From an uncultured Opitutia bacterium (GTDB lineage Bacteria > Verrucomicrobiota > Verrucomicrobiia > Opitutales > Opitutaceae), in NCBI GenBank assembly GCA_937952235.1, contig CALFZM010000349.1, positions 1 through 55,998 on the forward strand: a stretch of DNA of 55,998 bases, written 5' to 3'. Below the pieces are notes generated by a model. The model was not told the origin of the DNA. It did no database searches and was given only the letters and a program-made list of their open reading frames with translations. Within the stretch, counting starts at the first letter, position 1. Each line of letters starts with the position of its first letter. Positions 25,429 through 34,856 of this stretch are shown here, piece by piece. Both the position numbers and the translations under genes were made by a program.

Positions 25429-26331
25429 ATGGCCTTTCGTTGTGTCGGAATCGGTGAAGTACTCTGGGATGTCCTGCCGGGCGGCCGGCAGCTCGGTGGC
25501 GCGCCGCTGAACTTTGCCTATCACTCGGGCGAACTCGGCGCCCGGGCGGCGATCGTCTCGCGCGTGGGGGATGACGAACCCGGTCGCGCCTTGCTGGCGC
25601 GGATGCGCGAGCTCGGCGTGCCGGTGGAGGCCGTGGAAATCGATGCGGAAGCGCCGACGAGCACCGTGACGGTCAGCGTGGGGCCGAAGGGTGACGCGGC
25701 GTACGCGATCCACGAGAACGTGGCCTGGGACCTGCTCGCGGGTGAGCCGGCGGCGCGGGCGGTCGTCGCGGCAGCCGACGCCGTATGCTTCGGATCGCTG
25801 GCGCAGCGGCATCCGGTGGCACGGCGGAGCATCGGCGAGCTGCTGGATCTGGTCCGGCCGCGCGCGCTGCGCGTATTCGACGTGAATCTCCGGCAGCATT
25901 ATCATTCGCCGGAAATCATCACCCAGTCGCTCGCCCGGGCGAACGTGCTGAAGGTGAACGAAACGGAACTGCCGCAGCTTGGCGCGTGGTTCGGCCTTCC
26001 GGCGGAGGAACGGGCGGCGATCGCGTCGCTCGCGGAACGGCATGCGCTGAGGGCCGTGGTGTATACCCGCGGGGAGCGGGGCAGCCTCGTCCTGGCCGAT
26101 GGCACGTGGTGCGATCATCCGGGCAGGAAGGTCGAAGCCGTGGATACGGTCGGCGCGGGGGACTCGTTCACGGCGGCGTTTGCGCTGGGGCTGCTCCATC
26201 GGTGGCCGCTGCCGGTGGTCGTCGAGCGCGCGACGGCGGTCTCGGCCTTCGTCTGCACGCAGGCCGGAGCCACCCCGAGGCTGCCGGAGGAACTCACGGC
26301 GCCGTTTCGTGCCGACGATACGACCGGTTGA
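25429..26331 (+). CDS. PfkB-family sugar kinase (fructokinase-like)
   Basis: A 300-residue ribokinase/PfkB enzyme. The N-terminal GIGEVLWDVLPGGRQLGGAPLNFAYH matches PfkB signature 1 and the fructokinase subgroup. Signature 2 is VDTVGAGDSFTAAF with catalytic base D245. It phosphorylates a monosaccharide with ATP in the cytoplasm, most likely fructose or a related ketose. It is followed by a 610-base repeat cluster and a convergent TonB receptor. The longest-frame start at 25429 fits the family's usual N-terminus. Confidence 0.9.
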   Translation: MAFRCVGIGEVLWDVLPGGRQLGGAPLNFAYHSGELGARAAIVSRVGDDEPGRALLARMRELGVPVEAVEIDAEAPTSTVTVSVGPKGDAAYAIHENVAWDLLAGEPAARAVVAAADAVCFGSLAQRHPVARRSIGELLDLVRPRALRVFDVNLRQHYHSPEIITQSLARANVLKVNETELPQLGAWFGLPAEERAAIASLAERHALRAVVYTRGERGSLVLADGTWCDHPGRKVEAVDTVGAGDSFTAAFALGLLHRWPLPVVVERATAVSAFVCTQAGATPRLPEELTAPFRADDTTG

Positions 26332-26350
26332 GCCCAGAATCACGCCGCTG

Positions 26351-26470
26351 GCCTTCGAATCGCCGACGAACACGGCGGTTCAGAAAGGTGGAGCGGCTAG
26401 TCCTCAAGCCGCTGCGGACGGGTCGGCCGAGCCTCAGCCGCCTGTGGGGACAGGCGGCTTCGCCGCGCCA
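26351..26470 (-). repeat. REPIN-like repeat, copy d
   Basis: Core from GGTGGAG at 26387 to the degenerate end near 26464, in the reverse orientation. One hairpin has an extra T in the loop (CCTGTGGGGACAGG). First of three copies in the 26332-26941 gene-free stretch. Confidence 0.8.
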
Positions 26471-26519
26471 GATGGGTCTGGTGCGACGCAGGCTAGGATC
26501 CTGCGAGAGAGCCCCGTTC

Positions 26520-26622
26520 CATCCTGTCGATCCTGTTCATCCTGTCTAAACCCACCTCATCCCGTCGGATAACCAGCTCGCGCGGAGGAGGGGGAGACAG
26601 GATGAACAGGATCGACAGGATG
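26520..26622. repeat. 27-bp perfect inverted repeat with 49-base spacer
   Basis: 26520-26546 and 26596-26622 are exact reverse complements, built from CATCCTGT and GATCCTGT-type units (ATCCTGTTCATCCTGTC). It sits between REPIN-like copies d and e. This word is common in intergenic DNA of several phyla; a long-stem RNA would form on either strand. Confidence 0.85.
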
Positions 26623-26666
26623 CAGGTGGGCCGGCGCAGGTTCGTCGGTTCGATCGCACCTGGAAA

Positions 26667-26742
26667 GGTCGAGAGGCTTGTCCTCAAGCGGCGGCGGACG
26701 GCACGGCCGAACGTCAGCCGCCTGGGGACAGGCGGCTCCACC
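26667..26742 (-). repeat. REPIN-like repeat, copy e (decayed)
   Basis: Left end degenerate (GGTCGAG instead of GGTGGAG; GAGGCTTG arm no longer pairs fully), right hairpin CCGCCTGGGGACAGGCGG intact, ending CTCCACC at 26742. Confidence 0.8.
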
Positions 26743-26791
26743 CAGCGGAGTCGCTCGTAGGGGGTGGTGTCAGGAAAGCCAAAGTTGTCGT

Positions 26792-26910
26792 TGGCCTTCC
26801 CGTCTCCGACGACAACGGCTGCCTGCAAGGTGAAGCGGCTTGTCCTCAAGCCGCTGCGGACGGGTCGGCCGAACGTCAGCCGCCTGGGGACAGGCGGCTC
26901 CACCTTCTCT
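26792..26910 (-). repeat. REPIN-like repeat, copy f
   Basis: Core 26829-26904; both hairpins intact, left tip GGTGAAG. It is 32 bases beyond the convergent TonB receptor stop and could serve as its 3' end structure. Confidence 0.83.
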
Positions 26911-26941
26911 GTTTCAATCGGGCTGAGCGGCCGAGCTCCGC

Positions 26942-29872
26942 TTACCAGAACTTGTAGTCCACGCGCAGCGTGAACGAGCGGCCGCGCGGGTCGGCGATGC
27001 GCGGCTCCCAACTGCTGCCGGCGCCGGTGTTGGTGTCATAGGCGGCCGAGAACGGCGGATCCTCATCGAAGATGTTCTTCACACCCGCGATGACGGTCAC
27101 GTTCTTGATGCCACGATAGGTGACACTGATGCCGTAGATGCTGTAGGGCTTCACGCGGGCCTGCCAGTCGGGCGGGACCACGCGGCCGGCGGCGACGCCG
27201 GGCAGCACCGCGTCGGTGTAGCTGTTGCGGTAGAGGTTGTTCACAAGGAACGACCAGTTGCCGCGGCGGTAGCCGACGCTGGCGGTGTGCTTCCACTTGA
27301 GTCCAATGTCGCTCGAGCGCGTGAAGGTGTTGATCTCGCTGAGGCTCCAGGGGGAGTTCGGGAGAAACTTGGACTTCTTGTTGAGCAGGTAGGAGAGGTC
27401 GAAGCTGGCGCTGAGCTTACCCTTGGCGAAGTCGGTGTCGCCCTTGATCCCGATATCGAGACCCTTCGTCGTGGTCGCGCCCGCGTTCACCCAGCGCGTG
27501 TCAATGCGCTGGATGGTGCCGTCGGGCCGGCGCTGGAAGCGGTCCTGGAAGACGCTGTAGTTGGCGATCATCTGCGTGGTGCCAAAGCTCTGGATCGTCC
27601 CGGTGCGGTTCACCTGCCACCAGTCGAAATTGGCACTGAGGTTCCGGAAGGGCTGCACCACGACGCCGGCGGAATACATGTCGGCCTCCTCCGGCTGGAG
27701 GTCGCTCTTGCCGCCGAAGAGGGTGGTGGCGGTGTTGGGCTGGATGAGCTGACCGGTGCCCGGATCGATCAGGCCGGTGGCGGCGAGCGGGCTCTCCGTC
27801 ACGGGATCGAACATCTGCTTGAAGGTCGGCACCCGGAAGCCGGTGCTGTACGCCGAGCGCACGAGGAACCGGTCGCTGGGGGCCCAGCGCAGGGTGAGCT
27901 TCGGATTCTTGCTGGAGCCGAAGCCGGTGTACTCGTCGATGCGGCCGGCGGCGTTCAGGTCGAGGCCCTTGAGCAGCGGGATCTGGAATTCGACGAACGC
28001 GGCCTTGATCGTGCGTTTCAGGGTGCCGGCGGTGGCGAGGGCGTTGTCGAACGGCGCATTGAAGATCAGCGCATCAGAGGAGTTCAGGTTGGCGCGCTGG
28101 TCACCGTTGAAGAGGAACGACTCCTCGCGCCAGTCGATGCCGACCGCGGCCTGGAGCATGCCGGCCGGCAGCCGGAAGACCGGGCCGGAGGCCGCCCCGT
28201 CGAAATTGTCCGTGCGGTAGGTGCCGCCGTACATCTCCACCCCGTCGGCGCGCGTGCGGTCGATGGCCGCCATGGCCTCCGGCGTCTGCGTGTACGAAAA
28301 GACATCGACCACGCCCGTGTTGATCAGGTTGACGAACGGCACGGTGTAAACGTAGCCGCTGTTCGTGACGGACTTCCCTTTGCTTTGCGCGCGGGAGGCG
28401 CCGACCCGGTAGTCCCAGGACGACAGGAAGCCGAGCGGACCGTCCAGGCCGACCATGGCGCGATAGGTATCGGTCGTGGTGGTGTAGGCGCGATTGCCGA
28501 GTGGCACCGACCGCCAGCGGAACGCGAGCGGCGCACCGCGGTTGGCGGCGAGCTCCGGGAAGTAGGCGACGAGGGCGTTGAACACCCGGTTGTAGCTCGC
28601 GCCGGTCGCCGGGTAGGCCATGTTGTAGAGCGGATTCGGCACGGTGGTGCGGCCGTCGAGCGCAGTCGTGGTCGTGGCCGTGCCCGTGGTCCACTGGTTG
28701 GGCGAGAAGCTCTTGTTGGATTCCGAGCGACCGGCGACGCCTTCGAGCGTGAGGCGGTGGCGATCGGCGAGCCGGATCGTGCCGCGCAGGACGATGTTGG
28801 TGTTCTTCACCGGTTGCTGGATGACGGCGGCGCGACCGGTGTCCCAGGCGGAACCGTACTTCGAGGCGGCGGAGTTCCACAGCACTTCGTCGTAGGGGCC
28901 CATGCCGTCGAGCCCCGCGTAGCCGGGCCCGCCGGGGAGATCGACGTAGTTGATTCCGTTGACGCGGAGACTGGGGTTCTGCGGGTCGGCGGGGCCGGTG
29001 CTGCGGCCCGTGTTGTCGAGGTTGTCCCGACTGAGACCCGTAAAGAGCGTGGTCACCGCGAACAGCGTGGCGACCGGCGTGCCGCGGGTATCGGGAGAGA
29101 GGCCGCGGTTCGGCTGGAACGTATTGACGAAATCGCGCTGGTCGCCGCGCAGCACCTTGTGGTCGGCGAGCGAGATCGAAGCCATGAAGTTGTACCCGTC
29201 GCGCTCGACATTGCCGAAACCGGCGACGGCGTTGTAGCGGAAGATGTTTCCTCCGCCCTGTTCCGTGACGTCCATCGCCGCGCTGGCAGAGGCGCCCTCA
29301 TAATTGTTCTTGAGGATGAAGTTGATCACGCCGCCGACGGCGTCGGTCCCGTAGATCGCCGACGCGCCGTCCTTGAGGATCTCGACGCGCTCGATCGCGG
29401 CGAAGGGGATCTGGTTGAGGTCGACCACGCCGCCGTTGAGGCCGTGGGAGGAGACACGGCGGCCGTTGAGGAGGACGAGCGTGGCGCCGGAGCCCTGCAT
29501 GCGCAGGTTGGCGGAGGTGGCGCCGTTGTTCCCGCGCTGCGAGCCGGCGACGACGTCGGCGTTGGAGGCGAGGTTGTCGAGCGCGTTGCCGTTGATGTTC
29601 AGCTCCATCAGCATCTGCTCGGCGCTGACGATGCCGCGTTCCTCGAGCTCGATGGGGTTGATCGTCAGGAGGGGCGTGGCGCCCTCATTGTCGATCCGCT
29701 TGATGAGCGAGCCCGTGACGAGGAATTTCTCGAGCTTGACGGCTTCCTCGGGCTTGGAGGAAGGGACGGCAGTAGGGGCCGGAGCTTGCTGCGCGAAGGC
29801 GGCCGGCAGCATGCCGACCGCAACGAGCGCCGGCAGCCAGGCCGCCGGCTTCGACGGGAAACGAACGTTCAT
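26942..29872 (-). CDS. TonB-dependent receptor
   Basis: A 976-residue outer-membrane receptor with signal peptide (about 1-27, ending AFAQQ), a VKLEKFLVTGSLIKR TonB-box-like segment, a plug (LRMQGSGATLVLLNGRRVSSHG, AIERVEILKDGASAIYGTDAVGGVINFILK) and a long barrel ending YKFW. The VTGSLIKR and YGTDAVGGVINFILK pattern is that of the large Oar/IroN-like family with RxxSHG loops seen often in Opitutaceae and in Caulobacter-type carbohydrate receptors. No SusD follows. It is convergent with the kinase and divergent from a secreted MBL-fold protein (273-base intergenic, with no clear operator that I could see). Substrate unknown, probably an oligosaccharide. Confidence 0.9.
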   Translation of the reverse strand: MNVRFPSKPAAWLPALVAVGMLPAAFAQQAPAPTAVPSSKPEEAVKLEKFLVTGSLIKRIDNEGATPLLTINPIELEERGIVSAEQMLMELNINGNALDNLASNADVVAGSQRGNNGATSANLRMQGSGATLVLLNGRRVSSHGLNGGVVDLNQIPFAAIERVEILKDGASAIYGTDAVGGVINFILKNNYEGASASAAMDVTEQGGGNIFRYNAVAGFGNVERDGYNFMASISLADHKVLRGDQRDFVNTFQPNRGLSPDTRGTPVATLFAVTTLFTGLSRDNLDNTGRSTGPADPQNPSLRVNGINYVDLPGGPGYAGLDGMGPYDEVLWNSAASKYGSAWDTGRAAVIQQPVKNTNIVLRGTIRLADRHRLTLEGVAGRSESNKSFSPNQWTTGTATTTTALDGRTTVPNPLYNMAYPATGASYNRVFNALVAYFPELAANRGAPLAFRWRSVPLGNRAYTTTTDTYRAMVGLDGPLGFLSSWDYRVGASRAQSKGKSVTNSGYVYTVPFVNLINTGVVDVFSYTQTPEAMAAIDRTRADGVEMYGGTYRTDNFDGAASGPVFRLPAGMLQAAVGIDWREESFLFNGDQRANLNSSDALIFNAPFDNALATAGTLKRTIKAAFVEFQIPLLKGLDLNAAGRIDEYTGFGSSKNPKLTLRWAPSDRFLVRSAYSTGFRVPTFKQMFDPVTESPLAATGLIDPGTGQLIQPNTATTLFGGKSDLQPEEADMYSAGVVVQPFRNLSANFDWWQVNRTGTIQSFGTTQMIANYSVFQDRFQRRPDGTIQRIDTRWVNAGATTTKGLDIGIKGDTDFAKGKLSASFDLSYLLNKKSKFLPNSPWSLSEINTFTRSSDIGLKWKHTASVGYRRGNWSFLVNNLYRNSYTDAVLPGVAAGRVVPPDWQARVKPYSIYGISVTYRGIKNVTVIAGVKNIFDEDPPFSAAYDTNTGAGSSWEPRIADPRGRSFTLRVDYKFW

Positions 29873-30145
29873 GATGGTTGTGGTGGTGCCAGTCCATCCC
29901 GCGCGGGTTGTGCCGCACGCTGCGGGGTGAAGTCAGCGGAGCGAGGTCATGTGGCAATGGCCAGGGACGCAACTCCAATGCCAACTCGGCGGGGCATTCG
30001 TTCGCCGCACGGCGCGCCAGCCGGTTGCAGGATTGCAGCGGGGCGGGGCTTCGCTCAGGTGGGTATCGCGCCATGCGACCCCACTCCTCTGCAACATGAC
30101 TCCTGCCCGACCACATGCCCGGCGGTGGCGGGGGGACTTCGCGCC

Positions 30146-31384
30146 ATGAGCCGGTGCAGGACTCTCCTCCGGGCAGCGGGCTGGACGCTGGTCATCGCGG
30201 GGCGGGCGCTGGCGGCCGCGGAGCCGGTCGTCGGCGCGGTGCTCCCGCCGCCGGCGGAGGGCGGACTTGATATCCACCACATCAACACCGGCGAGGGCGC
30301 CGCGGCCCTGCTCGTGCTGCCCGACGGCACGACCCTCCTGATCGACTGCGGGTCGAACCAGGACACGGCGCGCCCGCCGCGCTTCAAGGCGCCGCGCCGG
30401 CCGGACGACTCGCGGCTGCCGGGCGAGTGGATTGCGCGCTACATTCGCCAGGTGCACCCGCAGGGTCCGGAGGCGCCGGTCGACTTCGCCGTCGTCTCGC
30501 ATTTTCACGCCGATCACATGGGCGGTTTCCCGGAACTGTTCCGCCACGTGCGAATCGCGACGCTGCTCGACCGCGGCTGGCCCGATTACGGCGAGCCGCT
30601 GCCGTTCGCCGGTCCCATGGCCGGCATCTACAAGGGCGCGCTCGCCGAGCAGGTGCGGCGTCACGGCATGAGGGTGGAACGCTTCCGCGGTGGAGCGGCG
30701 GACCAGGTGGTGCTGCGCCGCGCGCCCGAGCGGTATCCGACGTTCGAGGTCCGCAACCTGGCGGTGAACGGCGAGGTGTGGACCGGTGAGGGGACCGCGA
30801 TGCGGCGCCGCATCGCCCCGGGCGAGAGGCCCAATGAGAACGCCCTCTGCGCGGCGCAACGGATCCGTTACGGGGCGTTCGACTACTACACCGGCGGCGA
30901 CCTGCCCGGGGCGTCGGACAAGCCGGACACGCCCGCGACACGCGACATCGAATCGGCGGTCGCGTGGGTCACCGGGCCAGTCGATGTCGCCGTGCTGAAT
31001 CATCACGGCAATGCCGACGCCACCACGCCCTTTTTCCTGAGCGTGCTCCAGCCGCGCGTGTGCATCGCCCAGGTGTGGGATGCGCAGCACGTCGGCCCGG
31101 TGACGCTCGCGCGGCTGCGGTCGGACCGGATCGCGCCCGGTCCGCGCGACATCTTCATGACCAATGGCGGCTGGGAGGGACGGGCCGACCACATCGTGCG
31201 CGTCTTTGGCGAGGAAGCCGGGCGCCGCCACGTGGAGGACCTGCCGACCGCGATCGCTGCGCAGCAGGGGCACGTCGTTGTCCGCGTCGCCTCGGGCGGC
31301 GGCTCCTACACGGTGTTCGTGCTCACCGATGCGGACGAATCGCGGCGCGTGCGTTCCGTGCACGGACCGTACGCCAGCCGCTAG
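30146..31384 (+). CDS. secreted metallo-beta-lactamase-fold hydrolase (ComEC-like)
   Basis: A 412-residue protein with a signal peptide if started at 30146 (MSRCRTLLRAAGWTLVIAGR). The MBL metal motif HFHADH is at 119-124 (SHFHADHMGG), preceded by LDIHHINTGEGAAALLVLPDG and LIDCGSN, the start of the ComEC/Rec2-type MBL domain. A late NHHGNADATTPFF gives a further ligand histidine. This subgroup acts outside the cytoplasm on phosphoester or nucleic acid-like substrates, or is uncharacterised. No ComEC membrane part is attached. The frame is open far upstream (to 27287) opposite the receptor gene, which is a shadow. Confidence 0.8.
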   Translation: MSRCRTLLRAAGWTLVIAGRALAAAEPVVGAVLPPPAEGGLDIHHINTGEGAAALLVLPDGTTLLIDCGSNQDTARPPRFKAPRRPDDSRLPGEWIARYIRQVHPQGPEAPVDFAVVSHFHADHMGGFPELFRHVRIATLLDRGWPDYGEPLPFAGPMAGIYKGALAEQVRRHGMRVERFRGGAADQVVLRRAPERYPTFEVRNLAVNGEVWTGEGTAMRRRIAPGERPNENALCAAQRIRYGAFDYYTGGDLPGASDKPDTPATRDIESAVAWVTGPVDVAVLNHHGNADATTPFFLSVLQPRVCIAQVWDAQHVGPVTLARLRSDRIAPGPRDIFMTNGGWEGRADHIVRVFGEEAGRRHVEDLPTAIAAQQGHVVVRVASGGGSYTVFVLTDADESRRVRSVHGPYASR

Positions 31385-31568
31385 GGAGGTTTCTTGCTGG
31401 TGAGCCGCTTCTTCGAGGACGCTGACCTTTGTCAGCGCCGCGGCTGCGACGGAGCGCTGCCCTCCGAAACGGCCCGGCGTTGTCTTGAAACCGCCGCAGG
31501 GGGCGCCGGCCCGGGAGCGGCCGCCGTGTATCTTTTGGCGCTGCCATGCGTCCCCCCTCCCCCCAGCC

Positions 31569-32426
31569 ATGCATCGGCGTGCCGTCACCCGGGAGAGACA
31601 TCTGCTGCCCCTGTGCCTGATCCTGCTCGGACTGGCCACGGGAGCGGCGCTGCTCGCCCAGGGTCGGATGGGCGGGGGACAGCTCTACGTCCCGCCCCAT
31701 GCCCGCACCGCGCGGGAAATTGGCAGTCGCAGCACCGGCACGCCGGAGTGGGAAAATCCCGTCGCGCATCGGACCGATGTGTTCACCTTCGCCCGCCTAC
31801 GCTACGACTCCGCCCCGCGACCGCGGGGCTCCCGCCGCGGCGGGTGGTCGACGGATCTGCCCGATGCCGATCTGAACCTCTCCTACCGGCTGCAGCAGCT
31901 CACCTCGCTGCGGGTCGATCCCGACTGCCGGCTGGTGCGGGCCACGGATCCCGATCTTTCCCGGTATCCGTTTCTGTTTGCGGCCGCTCCGGGTGCGATG
32001 GGCCTCACGGCGGAAGAGATCGTCGGTCTGAGGCAGTACCTGCAGAACGGCGGCTTCCTGCTGACCGCCGACTCCTGGAGCGACGTCGACCTCGCGCAGA
32101 TCGAGCAGCTCTTTCGCGAAGTGCTGCCCGGTTCCCAGTTCGAGGAGCTGCCGATCGAGCATCCCTTGTACCGGGTGGTGGTGCCGATCCGGGAGAAGGC
32201 GCAGGTGCCCAACATCCATATCGGCATCAAGGTGCCGGGCACCCGGATCCAGCATCGCGCGCTCTTCGACCGCCAGGGCCGGCTCATGGTGCTGGTGCTG
32301 CACAACTCCGACGACAGCGACGGCTGGGAGCGGGAGGGCGAGAATCAGGAGTACTTTGCAAAGTACGCGGAGAAGATCGCCTATCCGCTGGCGATTAACA
32401 TCATCTGCTACGTGATGACCCACTGA
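31569..32426 (+). CDS. DUF4159 domain protein
   Basis: A 285-residue protein. From 31569 it has a basic N-terminus and one hydrophobic segment (LPLCLILLGLATGAALLAQG), a signal peptide or anchor. The DUF4159 domain covers about residues 75-285 (FTFARLRYDS, DADLNLSYRLQQLTSLRVDP, YPFLFAAAPGAMGLTAEEIVGLRQYLQNGGFLLTAD). In many bacteria this domain belongs to MoxR/DUF58-associated gene clusters; none is adjacent here. The fold is glutamine-amidotransferase-like. Stop is 10 bases from the convergent FGE-like gene. Function unknown. Confidence 0.82.
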   Translation: MHRRAVTRERHLLPLCLILLGLATGAALLAQGRMGGGQLYVPPHARTAREIGSRSTGTPEWENPVAHRTDVFTFARLRYDSAPRPRGSRRGGWSTDLPDADLNLSYRLQQLTSLRVDPDCRLVRATDPDLSRYPFLFAAAPGAMGLTAEEIVGLRQYLQNGGFLLTADSWSDVDLAQIEQLFREVLPGSQFEELPIEHPLYRVVVPIREKAQVPNIHIGIKVPGTRIQHRALFDRQGRLMVLVLHNSDDSDGWEREGENQEYFAKYAEKIAYPLAINIICYVMTH

Positions 32427-32436
32427 CCACGCCGCG

Positions 32437-33294
32437 TCACGGGCCGCTGCGCACCAGCGCGACCCGGAAGCCGATGTGGTCGGAGCCACGGTGCGGCTCG
32501 TACCGCAGGCGCTGGGCCGACCGGCACATCGCGGGGGCATCCATCCACGCCCCGCCGCGCCGCACCCGCGAATAGGTGCCGTCCCGATTCGGTTCCCCGG
32601 GCCGCAGGCTCAGGTCCGGATCGGTCCCGCCCGGCAGCCGGGCGTGATACCAGTCGCGACACCACTCGAATTCGTTGCCGTGCATGTCGTGCAGGCCCCA
32701 CGCGTTGGCGGGATAGCTGCCAACCGGAGTCGCGGCCGACCCTGGAGAGCCATCGGCGCGGCCCGCGTAGGGTTTGCCGAGGTTGGCCTGCCTCGGATCC
32801 AGCGTCGGTCCGAACGCAAACGCAGTCGTCGTCCCCGCGCGGCAGCCGTACTCCCACTGCGCCTCCGTTGGCAGCCGGAACTCCCACCCTGGCTCGAGCT
32901 CGCCCTCCGCGCGCGCCCGCGCCGTCAGTCGCCGGCAAAAATCCTCCGCGGCTTCCCACGTGACCCAGTACACGGGAAAATCGTCGCCAACACCGCCGCT
33001 CAGTGGTCCCGGGAACGCCGCCATGTCGCGCCGCCACTCGGCCTGTGTCACCTCGAACCGCCCCAGCCAGAATCCCGTCGAGAGTGTCACGGTCACCGGC
33101 CCTTCGTCGACGCGGCGTCCCGACTCACTCGCCGGGCTTCCCATCTGGAACGTGCCCGGCGGACACCACGCGAGCCGGATTCCGGCGACGGTGCGCGGGG
33201 CGCCGGCGGCCGGCGTGCGGGACTGCGCGCCGACGGCGACGGACCCGAGCCCCGAACCAACCGCCATGGCGAGAGCCGCGGCCCACGTCCGCAT
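32437..33294 (-). CDS. SUMF1/FGE-like domain protein, missing one catalytic cysteine
   Basis: A 285-residue secreted protein with signal peptide (about 1-23) and a formylglycine-generating-enzyme-type fold: WCPPGTFQMGSP, FWLGRFEVTQAEW, FRLPTEAQWEYGCRAG, NAWGLHDMHGNEFEW and a C-terminal GFRVAL. True aerobic FGEs need two copper-binding cysteines in RGGS-x-x-C-x-x-x-x-C near the end. Here the segment is RGGAWMDAPAMCRS: the second cysteine is present, the first is Asp. It is therefore probably not a sulfatase activator but a member of the broader SUMF1 group (ligand binding or another oxygenase-like use). No other FGE gene is visible, so the window's CxPxR sulfatases rely on an enzyme elsewhere. 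Alternative start 33312 adds six residues. Confidence 0.82.
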   Translation of the reverse strand: MRTWAAALAMAVGSGLGSVAVGAQSRTPAAGAPRTVAGIRLAWCPPGTFQMGSPASESGRRVDEGPVTVTLSTGFWLGRFEVTQAEWRRDMAAFPGPLSGGVGDDFPVYWVTWEAAEDFCRRLTARARAEGELEPGWEFRLPTEAQWEYGCRAGTTTAFAFGPTLDPRQANLGKPYAGRADGSPGSAATPVGSYPANAWGLHDMHGNEFEWCRDWYHARLPGGTDPDLSLRPGEPNRDGTYSRVRRGGAWMDAPAMCRSAQRLRYEPHRGSDHIGFRVALVRSGP

Positions 33295-33437
33295 CCCGTC
33301 ACCGCTGATCATCGCCGATCATCGCATGCCGGCCGCGGGTGGGTCGCAATCCGAATCGCGGCTCCTTCCGCCGTCCGCGGGCGCTCCTCGCCGGAATTCC
33401 GCTTTCCGCCCGCGCGGATTCTGGCTTCAAGGGAACC

Positions 33438-34832
33438 ATGAGCCTGCCACCCCGCTTCTGCTCCCGCCTGCTGCTGTGCTGCGCCCTGGCGGCCGCGCCC
33501 GCCGTTTCCGCCGCCGAGCTGCCCTGGAAGGCGGGCTTCGCGGCGCAGAAGATCACCCCGGCGGAGCCGTTGATGCTCGCCGGTTATGCCAGCCGCACCG
33601 TGCCGGCGAGCGAGGTCGTGGACGACCTGCACCTCAAGGTGCTCGCGCTCGAGGACGCCGCAGGCCTCCGGTCGCTCCTCGTCACCGGCGACCTGATCGG
33701 GTTTCGCGCGGATTTCACCGAACCCACCTGCGCGCTGGTCACGGCCGCGACGGGCATCCCGCGGGAACGCATCCTCTTCAACGCCTCCCATACGCACGCC
33801 GGGCCCGCCATCATGATGGGGCGCGCCTCGCACTACACGATCGCGCCCGAACAGGCTGCGCGGCTCGTCGCGTACACCACCCGACTCCAGGAACAGTGCG
33901 TGGCGCTCGCGCGCCAGGCGCTGACGCGGCTGCGACCCGCCCGGCTGACCTGGGGCACGGGCAGCGTGAACTTTCCCATGAACCGGCGCGAGTTCACCGA
34001 GCGCGGTGTCATCCTCGGCGTCAATCCGCGCGGTCCGGTCGACCGCTCCGTGCCGGTGCTGCGCGTCGAAGGGCCCGACGGGAAGCTGGCGGGAGTCGTG
34101 TTTGGCGCCGCCTGTCACAACACCACCTACGGCTCCCGCGACAACCAGGTCAGCGGCGACTTCGCCAGCGCCGCGCAAGCGTACATCGAACGGGAGTTCC
34201 CCGACGCGCAGGCGATGTTCCTGCAGGGCCTCGCCGGAGACGCGAATCCGTATCCCAACAGCCTCAACGACCCGGCGAAGCGACCGGCCCGCGAGATCGC
34301 CCGCGAACACGGCGCCTCTCTCGGCCGCGAAGTCGCCCGCGTGCTGGGCCACACCCTCAGGCCCGTCGGCGGCCCGCTCCGGACGGTCCATGAGACCGTC
34401 GCGCTTCCCCTGCAGCCACCCCCGCCGCAGGGAGAGCTCGAGCGGACGTCCGCGAAGGCCGGGTCGACGCAGAAGTGGGTCGCCGACCAGATGCTCGCCC
34501 GGCTGAAGGCAGGCGAGACGTTGCCGACGCAGTACCGCGCGCCCGTCGTCGTCTGGCAGTTCGGCGGCGACCTGACGCTCGTGGGCCTGCCCGGCGAGGT
34601 GGTCGTCGATTATGTGCGCCTGATCGAGGAAGCGGTCGGTCCGCTCAAGCTTTGGCTCTCCGCGTACTGCAACGACACCTTCGGTTACCTGCCGTCCGCT
34701 CGCGTCCTGCGCGAGGGCGGCTACGAGACGCGCGGACTCTACCACGGCGGCATCGGTTACTTCGCACCGGAGGTCGAGCCGACGCTCGTGGGCAAGGTGC
34801 GCGAACTCGCGCAACGCGCGGGCCGCCGCTGA
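33438..34832 (+). CDS. neutral/alkaline ceramidase-fold hydrolase, secreted
   Basis: A 464-residue protein with a signal peptide (about 1-22) from 33438. It has the N-terminal catalytic fold of non-lysosomal ceramidases: FNASHTHAGPAIM with the zinc-site HTH, a second metal histidine in FGAACHNTTYG, and LQGLAGDANPYPN corresponding to the GDVSPN segment. The family hydrolyses ceramides in animals and Pseudomonas; in Planctomycetes and Verrucomicrobia many paralogs occur in glycan loci and their substrates are unproven. The C-terminal immunoglobulin-like domain of true ceramidases seems reduced. The next gene is on the other strand beyond repeat g. Confidence 0.82.
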   Translation: MSLPPRFCSRLLLCCALAAAPAVSAAELPWKAGFAAQKITPAEPLMLAGYASRTVPASEVVDDLHLKVLALEDAAGLRSLLVTGDLIGFRADFTEPTCALVTAATGIPRERILFNASHTHAGPAIMMGRASHYTIAPEQAARLVAYTTRLQEQCVALARQALTRLRPARLTWGTGSVNFPMNRREFTERGVILGVNPRGPVDRSVPVLRVEGPDGKLAGVVFGAACHNTTYGSRDNQVSGDFASAAQAYIEREFPDAQAMFLQGLAGDANPYPNSLNDPAKRPAREIAREHGASLGREVARVLGHTLRPVGGPLRTVHETVALPLQPPPPQGELERTSAKAGSTQKWVADQMLARLKAGETLPTQYRAPVVVWQFGGDLTLVGLPGEVVVDYVRLIEEAVGPLKLWLSAYCNDTFGYLPSARVLREGGYETRGLYHGGIGYFAPEVEPTLVGKVRELAQRAGRR

Positions 34833-34856
34833 GCCAGCCCCGCCGCCGGCGGTCAA

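Noticed and set aside
26332..26941. CRISPR array
   Set aside because: Repeats are irregularly spaced, palindromic and about 75-150 bp long, with no cas genes; they are REPIN-like elements.
27287..30145. Upstream extension of the MBL-fold gene
   Set aside because: It lies opposite the TonB receptor; the signal peptide begins at 30146.
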